Shown here one piece after another: positions 1 to 6,295 of a DNA stretch of 6,417 nucleotides (the stretch's first letter is position 1; each line of letters begins with the position of its first letter). The stretch covers positions 1-6,417 of the forward strand of contig JAJRSX010000121.1 of NCBI GenBank assembly GCA_024278555.1, given 5' to 3'. The notes under the pieces are model-generated. The model was not told the DNA's origin. It made no database searches and worked only from the letters and a program-made list of their open reading frames with translations. The position numbers and the translations under genes were made by a program. This DNA is from a bacterium (lineage in GTDB: Bacteria > CG2-30-53-67 > CG2-30-70-394).

Positions 1-46
1 CCCCCGGCCCAACCTCCCCCTTTCTACTTTCAATTGCTGCCCCCCC

Positions 47-86
47 TTCGCGCCTTTGCGTTGAGCCGTTTCCCCTTCGTGGTGAA
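47..86 (-). repeat. Possible degenerate dispersed intergenic repeat (CACGAAGG / ACGCAAAGG wording)
   Basis: Read on the - strand, this stretch contains TTCACCACGAAGG followed by CAACGCAAAGGCGCGAAGG. That wording resembles low-complexity intergenic repeats found in many bacterial genomes, whose spurious translations carry strings such as FTTK and NAKARR; here the - strand reads MFTTKGKR and NAKARR. It lies upstream of the first permease, outside any convincing gene, and looks less GC-rich than the genes. The resemblance is from memory, and only one copy is visible, so repeat status is inferred. Confidence 0.3.
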
Positions 87-212
87 CATGCCTTCCGTGC
101 GGCCACCCGATTGTCGTTGTGGTGCCGGTGGTGCGATCCGCCGCCCCCCTTCGTGTCGTACGATCTTTCGTAGCCCCTTACCCCCGCGGTGCACCCTCCG
201 CGCCCCCTCCCC

Positions 213-1415
213 ATGCTCCCCCGCGACCTCCTCGCCCTCGCCCTCTCCGCGGTCGCCGCCCACCGGCTCCGCTCGCTCCTCTCCGCCCTCGGGGTGGCGA
301 TCGGGATCAGCGCGGTGGTTCTGCTCACCGGCATCGGCGAGGGGAGCCGGCGCTATGTGCTGGCCCAGTTCACCCAGTTCGGCACCCACGTCTTGGGGAT
401 CAACCCGGGCAAGAGCGAGACGGTGGGGATCCCCGGGGTCCTCGGCGGCACCACCCACAAGCTCTCCCTCGACGACGCCCTGGCGCTCTTGCGCCTGCCG
501 CAGGTCACCCACATGGTGCCCCTGGCCGCGGGCACCGCGCGGGTGGAGGCGGGCGACCGCGGCCGCTCGGTCTACTGCTACGGGGTGACCCCGTCGATCC
601 CCGAGGTGTGGCGGATGCGGGTGCGCCAGGGGCGCCTGTGGCCGCCGGGGGATCCGCGGCGCGGCTCCCCGGTGGCGGTCCTCGGACCGACCCTGAAGCG
701 GGAGCTCTTTCGCGACCAGCCGGCCCTGGGCCGCTTCGTGCGCATCGCCGGCCGCCGCTTTCGGGTGGTCGGGGTGATGGAGTCGAAGGGGCGGATGCTC
801 GGCTTTGACATCGACGACGCCGCCTACATCCCGGTGGCCACCGCCATGGCCCTCTTCAACCTCGATGAGCTCAACGAGATCGACTGCCTCTTCCGCCCCA
901 CCGCCGAGCCGGCGCAGGTGGAGCAGGCGGTGCGTGAACTCCTTGTGCGCCGCCACGGCGGCCGGGAGGACTTCACCATCACCACCCAGACGGCGATGCT
1001 CGACGTCCTCGGCAAGGTCATGGGGGTGGTGACGGTGGCGGTGGCGGGGATCGGCGCCATCTCCCTGCTGGTCGGGGCGATCGGCATCCTCACGATGATG
1101 TGGATCGCGGTGGGCGAGCGCACCGAGGAGATCGGCCTCGCCCGCGCCCTCGGGGCGACACGACGGGAGGTGGAGCTCCTCTTCCTCGCCGAGGCGGCGG
1201 TGATCGCCGGCGGCGGCGGCGCCGTCGGCCTGGGGGTCGCCACGGCGACCGGCACCCTCCTGCGCCACCTGGTCCCCGGCCTCCCCTTTCACCTCGCGCC
1301 GGCGGTCGCCGCCACCGCCTTTGTGGTGGCCACCGCCACCGGCCTCGTCGCCGGGGTCCTGCCCGCCCGCCGCGCCGCCCGCCTCGACCCGGTGGAGGCC
1401 CTGCGGGGGGAGTGA
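213..1415 (+). CDS. ABC transporter permease, MacB/FtsX type (first paralogue)
   Basis: This 400-residue protein has the MacB/FtsX permease layout. There is a short cytoplasmic N-terminus, a first membrane segment at about 21-41, a periplasmic MacB-type core domain at about 42-265, and three C-terminal membrane segments at about 270-300, 325-350 and 362-384. The cytoplasmic loop GERTEEIGLARALGA (301-315) is the typical FtsX-domain contact region for the ATPase, and the end PARRAARLDPVEAL (384-397) is a family hallmark. Such permeases work with a separate ATPase, often with a periplasmic adaptor, in efflux or lipoprotein handling; neither partner is in the window, so the substrate is unknown. 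The ATG at 213 is preferred over an in-frame GTG at 189 because it aligns residue for residue with the second permease's start. An in-frame TAG at 171-173 limits upstream extension. No Shine-Dalgarno sequence is visible before either start. Confidence 0.9.
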   Translation: MLPRDLLALALSAVAAHRLRSLLSALGVAIGISAVVLLTGIGEGSRRYVLAQFTQFGTHVLGINPGKSETVGIPGVLGGTTHKLSLDDALALLRLPQVTHMVPLAAGTARVEAGDRGRSVYCYGVTPSIPEVWRMRVRQGRLWPPGDPRRGSPVAVLGPTLKRELFRDQPALGRFVRIAGRRFRVVGVMESKGRMLGFDIDDAAYIPVATAMALFNLDELNEIDCLFRPTAEPAQVEQAVRELLVRRHGGREDFTITTQTAMLDVLGKVMGVVTVAVAGIGAISLLVGAIGILTMMWIAVGERTEEIGLARALGATRREVELLFLAEAAVIAGGGGAVGLGVATATGTLLRHLVPGLPFHLAPAVAATAFVVATATGLVAGVLPARRAARLDPVEALRGE

Positions 1416-1416
1416 G

Positions 1417-1445
1417 TTGACACCCACTCCCCGCCTCCCCACGCT
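1417..1445 (+). promoter_or_regulatory. Candidate promoter for metX
   Basis: An exact TTGACA (1417-1422) begins two bases after the first permease's stop codon. A 17-base spacer leads to CACGCT (1440-1445), which keeps only the A and final T of a -10 box. The 90-base gap before metX suggests metX need not depend on readthrough. The -10 is poor, so this may be chance. The rest of the gap shows only a weak 6-bp inverted repeat (GGCGGT 1456-1461, ACCGCC 1483-1488) and nothing recognisable as a SAM riboswitch. Confidence 0.3.
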
Positions 1446-1505
1446 TTCGCGCCCCGGCGGTGGTGGCCCATCCTCGCGTCGAACCGCCCCGGTCCGAGGT
1501 CTCTG

Positions 1506-2666
1506 ATGAGCGAAGAAGCGGCGATCCCAGAGGTGTCCGGCGTCGGCCTGGTGGAGACCCAGTACGTGGAGCTCTTCACCGCCGAGCAGCCGTTGCGCCT
1601 CGACTCGGGCGCCACCCTCGGGCCGGTGACCCTCGCCTACGAGACCTACGGCGAGCTGAACGAGGCGCACACCAACGCCATCCTCATCTGCCACGCCCTC
1701 TCCGGTGACGCCCACGTCGCCGGCGTCCACGCCGGCGACGACCGTCCGGGCTGGTGGGACGGCTTCATCGGCCCGGGCCGCGCCATCGACACGAACCACC
1801 ACTTCGTCATCTGTAGCAACGTGGTGGGGGGCTGCGCCGGCTCCACCGGCCCCGCCTCCACCGACCCGACCACCGGCAGGCCGTACGGCCTCCACTTCCC
1901 GATGGTGACGGTGGCCGACATGGTGCGCGCCCAGGCGGCGTTGATGGACCACCTGGGGATCACCCGCCTGCGCAGCGTCATCGGCGGCTCGGTGGGCGGT
2001 ATGCAGGCGCTCCAGTGGACCCTCGACTATCCGGAGCGGGTGGAGAGCTGCGTGATCATCGCCGCCACCGCCCGCCTGTCGGCGCAGAACATCGCCTTCA
2101 ACGCGGTCTCCCGCCAGGCGATCATGACCGACCCGGAGTTCTACGACGGCCGCTACCAGGACCACGACGCGATCCCCCGGAGCGGCCTGGCGGTGGCGCG
2201 GATGATGGCCCACATCACCTACCTGTCGGAGGAGGGGTTGCAGGACAAGTTCGGCCGCGCCCTCCAGGATCGCGAGCGGGTCTCCTACGGCTTTGACCGC
2301 GACTTCGCGGTGGAGAGTTACCTCCACTACCAGGGCTCCAAGTTCGTCCAGCGGTTCGACGCCAACACCTACCTCTACTTCACCAAGGCGATGGACTACT
2401 TCGACCCCTTCCCCGACGAGGCCACCGCCGCCACGGCCCTGGCGCCGGTGGAGTGCGACTTCTTTGTCTGTAGCTTCACCACCGACTGGCGCTTCCACTC
2501 GTCGCGCTCCAAAGAGCTGGTGCGCCTCTTGCTGCGCCATCGCAAGCACGTCGCCTACCAAGAGTTCGCCTCGCCCCACGGCCACGACTCCTTTCTCCTC
2601 GACCTCCCCGCCTACAAGGCGACCCTGAAGACCTTTTTGGACCGGCGGGCGGGGGTGGTCTCGTGA
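1506..2666 (+). CDS. metX: Homoserine O-acyltransferase MetX (acetyl or succinyl donor)
   Basis: MetX is a cytoplasmic alpha/beta-hydrolase-fold enzyme that transfers an acyl group from acyl-CoA to the hydroxyl of L-homoserine, the first committed step of methionine synthesis. The 386 residues match the usual family length. The nucleophile elbow GGSVGGMQALQW places the catalytic serine at 162. The acid is Asp327 in SFTTDWRF, and the histidine is His360 in SPHGHDSFLLD. Other family motifs are LAYETYGELN (43-52), CHALSGDAH (62-70) and the segment around VVGGCAGSTGP (106-116). The ATG at 1506 has a GAGG at 1496-1499, six bases upstream. The Arg after DW resembles proteobacterial MetX proteins, some of which (as in Pseudomonas aeruginosa) are reported to use succinyl-CoA, so the acyl donor cannot be assigned from sequence alone. 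Its stop codon overlaps the metW start, giving a coupled pair. Confidence 0.96.
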   Translation: MSEEAAIPEVSGVGLVETQYVELFTAEQPLRLDSGATLGPVTLAYETYGELNEAHTNAILICHALSGDAHVAGVHAGDDRPGWWDGFIGPGRAIDTNHHFVICSNVVGGCAGSTGPASTDPTTGRPYGLHFPMVTVADMVRAQAALMDHLGITRLRSVIGGSVGGMQALQWTLDYPERVESCVIIAATARLSAQNIAFNAVSRQAIMTDPEFYDGRYQDHDAIPRSGLAVARMMAHITYLSEEGLQDKFGRALQDRERVSYGFDRDFAVESYLHYQGSKFVQRFDANTYLYFTKAMDYFDPFPDEATAATALAPVECDFFVCSFTTDWRFHSSRSKELVRLLLRHRKHVAYQEFASPHGHDSFLLDLPAYKATLKTFLDRRAGVVS

Positions 2667-3265
2667 GCTTCCCGCCCCTGCGGCGCGACCAGCGCCACGT
2701 CTTCGAGCTGATCCCGCCCGGGAGCCGGGTGCTCGATCTCGGCTGCGGCGACGGGGCGCTCCTCGCCGCCCTGTGCGACCGGCGCGGGGTCTCCGGCTAC
2801 GGGGTGGAGATCGACGAGGGGTGCATCCGCACCTGCATCGGGCGCGGTCTGGCGGTGATGCAGGAGGACATCGACCACGGCCTCGCCTCTCACCCAGACG
2901 GCGGTTACGACTATGTGATCCTCTCCCAGACCCTCCAGGCGACCCACAACCCGCGGCGGCTGTTGCAGGAGATGGCGCGGGTCGGCAAGGCGTCGGTGGT
3001 CTCCTTTCCCAACTTCGGCCACTGGCGGATCCGGCTGGATCTGCTCCTGCGCGGCCGCATGCCGAAGGCCGATTTTCTGCCGTACGAGTGGTACGACACC
3101 CCGAACATCCACCTGTGCACGGTGGCGGACTTCGAGGACCTGGTCCGCGCCGAGGGGCTCACGGTCGACCGGCGGCTGCTGCTGGACCGGCGCGGCGACG
3201 CCTACGCCTCCGCCCGGCTGCCCAACCTGCGCGCCTCCGCCGCGGTCTATCTCCTGCGCCACTGA
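2663..3265 (+). CDS. metW: MetW, methionine biosynthesis methyltransferase-fold protein
   Basis: MetW is a small Rossmann-fold protein related to class I SAM-dependent methyltransferases. It is almost always encoded next to metX in proteobacteria and is thought to be needed for MetX activity; its own catalytic activity is not clear. The 200 residues are typical. Motif I, VLDLGCGDG (23-31), and GVEID (47-51) form the nucleotide-binding side. DYVILSQTLQ (83-92), SFPNFGHW (114-121) and PYEWYDTPNIHLCT (140-153) are MetW signatures. The start is a GTG whose TG belongs to the metX stop (GTGA, 4-base overlap), which implies translational coupling. A G-rich stretch at 2651-2658 could serve as the ribosome site. 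The reading frame is intact. Confidence 0.95.
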   Translation: MSFPPLRRDQRHVFELIPPGSRVLDLGCGDGALLAALCDRRGVSGYGVEIDEGCIRTCIGRGLAVMQEDIDHGLASHPDGGYDYVILSQTLQATHNPRRLLQEMARVGKASVVSFPNFGHWRIRLDLLLRGRMPKADFLPYEWYDTPNIHLCTVADFEDLVRAEGLTVDRRLLLDRRGDAYASARLPNLRASAAVYLLRH

Positions 3266-3278
3266 GCCCTTTGCGTCT

Positions 3279-3301
3279 CTTTTTTCGCTGCGCGAAAAAA
3301 G
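3279..3301 (+). promoter_or_regulatory. Perfect hairpin overlapping the start region of the second permease
   Basis: CTTTTTTCGC (3279-3288) and GCGAAAAAAG (3292-3301) form a perfect 10-bp stem with a TGC loop. It sits 13 bases after the metW stop and ends three bases before the permease ATG at 3305. The only Shine-Dalgarno-like purine stretch (AAAAAAGG, 3295-3302) lies in its 3' arm, so folding in the mRNA would cover the ribosome site. It is not a normal intrinsic terminator, because the T run comes before the stem-loop rather than after it. It could also be a dispersed short palindrome. Confidence 0.5.
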
Positions 3302-3304
3302 GCC

Positions 3305-4513
3305 ATGTCCATCGCCGATCTCCTCCGCTTCGCCCTCGGAGCCCTCGCCGGCCACCGGCTGCGCAGCGCGCTGTCGCTGGTGGGGGTGGCGATCGGGGTG
3401 GCGGCGGTGGTCCTGCTCACCGCCCTCGGGGAGGGGGCGCGGCAGTATGTCACCAACCAGTTCGCCACCCTCGGGACGCAACTCTTGGTGGTCATCCCCG
3501 GCAAGGTGGAGACCTCCGGCGGCGCGCCGGGGTGGGGGGGCACCACCCACGAGCTCACCCTCGACGACGCCGAGGCGGTGGTCCGGGCGGTGCCGCAGGT
3601 GGCGCGCATGGCGCCCCTGGTGATGGGGACGGAGACGGTGCGTTTCGGAGAGCGGCAGCGGCAGGTGGCGGTCCTCGGGACCACCACCGCCTTCCTCGCC
3701 GTGCGCGACCTCTCCATGGCGGCGGGGAGCTTTCTCCCGGAGATGCCGGCCAAGCGCGGCGCGCCGGTGGCGGTGGTCGGCCGGCGGGTGGCGCGGGAGC
3801 TCTTCCCCGGGGTGAACCCGGTGGGCCAGGTGGTGCGGGTGGGCGGCTGGCGGATGCGGGTGGTCGGGGTGCTCGCCTCCCGCGGCGTCCACCTGGGGAT
3901 GGACATGGACGACGTGGTGGTCGTGCCGGTGGCCACGGGGATGCGCATGTTCAACCGTGCCTCCCTCTTCCGCCTCCTCCTCAAGGGGCGGCCGACCGCC
4001 GATCTCGACCGGGTGAAGCAGCGGGTGGTGGCGGTGCTCAGGGAGCGCCACGGCGAGGAGGACGTCACCTGCCTCACCCAGGACGCGGTGATCGCCACCT
4101 TCTCGTCGCTCCTCGACGCCCTCACCCTGGCCCTGGTGGGGATTGCCGCCATCTCCCTGGTGGTGGCGGGGGTGGGGATCATGAACGTGATGCTGGTGTC
4201 GGTGGCCGAGCGCACCGGGGAGGTGGGGCTGTTGCGAGCGGTAGGGGTCCAATCCAGCCAGGTCCTCGCCTGTTTCCTCACCGAGGCGGCTCTGCTCTCC
4301 ACCGCCGGGGGCCTCGCCGGGCTGGCGGCCGGTTGGGCCGGCAGCGCGGTGGTCGCCCACCTCTACCCCGACTTCCCGGTGGCGCCGCCGGTGTGGGCCC
4401 CGGCCGCCGCCCTCGGGGTGGCGCTGACGGTCGGTACCCTATTCGGCTACCTCCCCGCCCGCCGCGCCACCCGGCTGGACCCGGTGGCCGCCCTGGCAGG
4501 TGGACGACGGTAG
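3305..4513 (+). CDS. ABC transporter permease, MacB/FtsX type (second paralogue)
   Basis: This 402-residue protein is built like the first permease: a membrane segment at about 21-41, a periplasmic core at about 42-265, three C-terminal membrane segments at about 270-300, 325-350 and 363-384, the loop AERTGEVGLLRAVGV (301-315) and the ending PARRATRLDPVAAL (384-397). The two align almost without gaps. 36 of the first 60 residues are identical, and both carry GGTTH followed by L and LDDA at 78-89. They look like products of a duplication and may pair as a heterodimer, or each may form a homodimer with a shared ATPase encoded elsewhere. The ATG at 3305 matches the first permease's start in the alignment, but its ribosome site is weak and lies inside a hairpin. 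The TAG stop comes from the GTAG head of the adjacent REP unit. The protein ends only a few residues beyond the conserved DPVAAL, so it is probably not truncated. The transported substrate is unknown. Confidence 0.9.
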   Translation: MSIADLLRFALGALAGHRLRSALSLVGVAIGVAAVVLLTALGEGARQYVTNQFATLGTQLLVVIPGKVETSGGAPGWGGTTHELTLDDAEAVVRAVPQVARMAPLVMGTETVRFGERQRQVAVLGTTTAFLAVRDLSMAAGSFLPEMPAKRGAPVAVVGRRVARELFPGVNPVGQVVRVGGWRMRVVGVLASRGVHLGMDMDDVVVVPVATGMRMFNRASLFRLLLKGRPTADLDRVKQRVVAVLRERHGEEDVTCLTQDAVIATFSSLLDALTLALVGIAAISLVVAGVGIMNVMLVSVAERTGEVGLLRAVGVQSSQVLACFLTEAALLSTAGGLAGLAAGWAGSAVVAHLYPDFPVAPPVWAPAAALGVALTVGTLFGYLPARRATRLDPVAALAGGRR

Positions 4514-4532
4514 GAGCGGGTTGTACCCGCGA
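4510..4532 (+). repeat. REP unit, left, + orientation
   Basis: It begins with GTAG (4510-4513), followed by the stem GCGGGT (4516-4521), loop TGT and ACCCGC (4525-4530). The TAG of the GTAG head is the stop codon of the second permease. Confidence 0.75.
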
Positions 4533-4535
4533 CCC

Positions 4536-4568
4536 GGGGCCACAGGCCCCGCCGGCCCTACGGGCCGG
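4536..4568. repeat. Two tandem hairpins inside the REP pair
   Basis: GGGGCC (4536-4541) pairs with GGCCCC (4545-4550) across an ACA loop. CCGGCCC (4552-4558) pairs with GGGCCGG (4562-4568) across a TAC loop. Both stems are perfect and separated by one base, forming the two arms of the junction closed by the outer 26-bp stem. Confidence 0.7.
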
Positions 4569-4570
4569 AA

Positions 4571-4593
4571 TCGCGGGTACAACCCGCTCCTAC
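4571..4593 (-). repeat. REP unit, right, - orientation
   Basis: Read on the - strand, GTAG (4593-4590) is followed by GAGCGGGTTGTACCCGC, identical to the left unit. The TAG of this head is the stop codon of the convergent glycosyltransferase gene. Confidence 0.75.
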
Positions 4594-6182
4594 CGTTTCT
4601 TGCCTGGAGGTGAGCTCTGCCGTCCGCCACACGCGAGGGCCACCAGGTCACGGACGCCGTCCTCTTCGGCGCTGCCGCTGGTGGCGATCTCCTCGCAGCC
4701 GGCGAGCGCCTCGGTGACCGCCGTCACCTGCGGCCGCGGGCAGACCGCCACCACGGGGGTCGCGAGGCAGGCGAGGGCGTTGATCTCCACCGGCGGTTCG
4801 GCGAGGCGGAGGTGAAAGAGCGGTGACGGGGCGTGTACCCCCACCGCCACGACCCGCGCCCTCTGTCTGGCCGCCGCCGCCCGCACTGTCGCGCCGAAGT
4901 CGGCGAAGGAGGTGGCCCTATGGGCCGGCCCGTTGCCCACGAAGGCGAGGAGCAGGTTGGCCACCGCTGCCGCGCCGACCGCCGGGAAGGCGGCGGCGAG
5001 CCCCGCCCGCCGCCATCGCCACGCCACCAACCCGCCCACCATGAGACACAGGCAGGCGGTCGGCCCCACCCACCCAGGCGCCGCCTCCGGCACCGCCCCA
5101 CCGGCGAGCCCGGTCGCCACCGCCACGCCGCCAGCCGTCAGCAGCAGCGCCAGCCCCACCAGATAGGGGCGGCCGCGAACCTCTCCGGCGATCCCGCCGA
5201 GGAGGAGGAAGAGGGCGGGCTCGGCCGGGAAGAAGAGGTCGGGCCGCTGGTGGGAGATGAGCGACAGGGCGACCAGCCACACCGCCAGCCAGAGGACGAG
5301 GAGGCTCCGCTCTGGGGAGAGGCGGCGCCAGCCGCCCCCCCGTGCCGCTCGCCACCCGACCCAGACGGCAGCGGGGAGGAGGAGCTGCCACGGGGTGATG
5401 CGTACCGCCGTCGTCCCCAGGTAGTAGAGGGGGTTGGTGAGGCCGTGGCCCACCGCGTGGCGGCCCAGCTCTCCCACCACCATGGTGTCGTAGACCGCCT
5501 GGCCGCCGGCGGCGAACGCGGCAGCAAACCACACCGCCAGCTCCGCCGTCCCCGCCACCGCCGGCACCACCGCCAGAGGGATCGCTTCGGCTGCCCGTCG
5601 CCGGAGGAGGAGGTGGAGGGCGATCACGACGCTGGAGAGGCCGCCGATCGGCCCCTTGGTGAGCCACGCCGCCGCCGAGGCGAAGACCATGAGGGCGACG
5701 ATGGCGGCCGAAGGCCGCGGCCGCTTCCAGGTGCGCACGTAGAGGTAGATCTGCACCGTCAACCAGAGGGTGAGCAGCCCGTCGGTGCGCATGAAGCTGG
5801 TGATCCGGACAAAGTGGTGGCAGGTGGTGAAGGCGATCGCCGCGGCCACCGCCGCCGACTCCGGCAGGAGGCGGCGGGCGAGGGCGAAGAGCAGCAACGC
5901 CAGGGCGAGGCCCGAGGCGAGGGCGGGGAGCTGCACCGTGCGCAGGCTCACCCCGCCCGCCGCCCACGAGCACCCCGCCGCCAGCCAGGTGTAGAGGGGC
6001 GGCTTGGTCGCCGGCACCGTGCCCATCTCCCGCGGCACCAGCCAGTGGTGGTTGGTCACGCAGTCCAGGACGTACTGCGCCTGCTTGCCCTGATCCCCCT
6101 GATCGAGGGGGTACGGCCACCCCGCCGCCACCGCCACCACCCCCAGGGCCACCACCACCACCCATGTCGCCGCCCGCGCCAT
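4590..6182 (-). CDS. Glycosyltransferase family 39 (ArnT/PMT-like) integral membrane protein
   Basis: This 530-residue polytopic protein has about a dozen hydrophobic segments, starting with one at about 7-21. It fits the GT39/PMT_2 family, inner-membrane enzymes that move a sugar from a polyprenyl-phosphate donor to lipid A, another lipid, a glycan or a protein on the periplasmic face. Family signs are the first-loop stretch WLVPREMGTVPATKPPLYTW (47-66) with Lys60-Pro-Pro, SFMRTDGLLTLWL (129-141), WLTKGPIGG (173-181) and HQRPDLFFPAEPALFLLLGG (311-330). The acidic motif of the first loop reads LDQGDQGKQAQ (26-36) rather than the usual Asp-Glu pair; Asp27 or Asp30 may take that role. The last 110 residues or so are mostly soluble and not recognised. 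The ATG at 6182 has a GAGG-like site about 13 bases upstream, rather far away. Its TAG stop comes from the REP unit. No other glycan genes are visible, so the acceptor is unknown. Confidence 0.85.
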   Translation of the reverse strand: MARAATWVVVVALGVVAVAAGWPYPLDQGDQGKQAQYVLDCVTNHHWLVPREMGTVPATKPPLYTWLAAGCSWAAGGVSLRTVQLPALASGLALALLLFALARRLLPESAAVAAAIAFTTCHHFVRITSFMRTDGLLTLWLTVQIYLYVRTWKRPRPSAAIVALMVFASAAAWLTKGPIGGLSSVVIALHLLLRRRAAEAIPLAVVPAVAGTAELAVWFAAAFAAGGQAVYDTMVVGELGRHAVGHGLTNPLYYLGTTAVRITPWQLLLPAAVWVGWRAARGGGWRRLSPERSLLVLWLAVWLVALSLISHQRPDLFFPAEPALFLLLGGIAGEVRGRPYLVGLALLLTAGGVAVATGLAGGAVPEAAPGWVGPTACLCLMVGGLVAWRWRRAGLAAAFPAVGAAAVANLLLAFVGNGPAHRATSFADFGATVRAAAARQRARVVAVGVHAPSPLFHLRLAEPPVEINALACLATPVVAVCPRPQVTAVTEALAGCEEIATSGSAEEDGVRDLVALACGGRQSSPPGKKR

Positions 6183-6193
6183 GGTCCGATCAT

Positions 6194-6209
6194 CGCCTCG
6201 GCCGAGGCG
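6194..6209. promoter_or_regulatory. 16-bp perfect palindrome upstream of the glycosyltransferase
   Basis: CGCCTCGGCCGAGGCG is a perfect palindrome without a spacer, 11 bases upstream of the glycosyltransferase ATG. Its position would suit an operator or a site affecting translation initiation, and it also contains the nearest GAGG to that start. In DNA this GC-rich such a palindrome can arise by chance, and no regulator is known from the window. Confidence 0.3.
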
Positions 6210-6295
6210 GGCGACAACCGACCGCCGGTGCCTCCACGGTGGCGCGGCCGGCCCTAACGGGTGCGAGGTGGAGAGCCTAGGAGTCTGTCGGACTT

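Larger units (their letters stand above)
4507..4596. repeat. Inverted REP pair (REPIN/BIME-like) with nested hairpins between convergent genes
   Basis: A perfect 26-bp inverted repeat (4507-4532 with 4571-4596) encloses 38 bases that contain two more perfect hairpins. Each arm holds a REP-like unit: a GTAG tetranucleotide followed by a small GCGGGT/ACCCGC stem-loop. REP units with a GTAG head are known targets of RAYT (TnpA-REP) transposases, and inverted pairs are called REPINs or BIMEs. As single-stranded RNA or DNA the whole element can fold into a three-way junction with a 26-bp stem and two arms. It covers the stop codons of both flanking genes. It may limit readthrough or protect 3' ends, but no proper U-run follows it in either direction. 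Confidence 0.85.

Noticed and set aside
189-212. GTG at 189 as the start of the first permease
   Set aside because: It would add eight residues, half of them proline, with no match in the paralogue. The ATG at 213 aligns exactly with the second permease's start.
1416-1505. SAM riboswitch before metX
   Set aside because: The gap is short and shows only one weak 6-bp inverted repeat. No conserved SAM-riboswitch core could be seen.
30-2585. An 851-codon open frame on the - strand
   Set aside because: It runs antisense to the first permease and metX, both with clear family motifs. Its product is a biased His/Arg/Gly/Ala-rich sequence with no recognisable domain, as expected for a shadow of G/C-rich third positions.
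3279-3301. Intrinsic terminator between metW and the second permease
   Set aside because: The T run forms the 5' arm and the A run the 3' arm; no U run follows the stem on either strand.
2612-4360. A 582-codon - strand frame opposite metW and the second permease
   Set aside because: Low-complexity composition, no motifs, and complete overlap with two well-supported genes.
4507-4596. Ordinary bidirectional intrinsic terminator
   Set aside because: The inverted repeat is strong, but the following bases are only TTTCTT on the + strand and have no T run on the - strand. The GTAG head plus small stem-loop fits a REP pair better.
2773-4815. A 680-codon + strand frame across metW, the second permease and the REP pair
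   Set aside because: It is out of frame with both genes, has Arg/Gly/Pro-rich composition, and crosses the REP element into an antisense region.
4833-6257. A 474-codon + strand frame opposite the glycosyltransferase
   Set aside because: It is antisense to a protein with clear GT39 motifs and membrane segments, and its product is charged low-complexity sequence.
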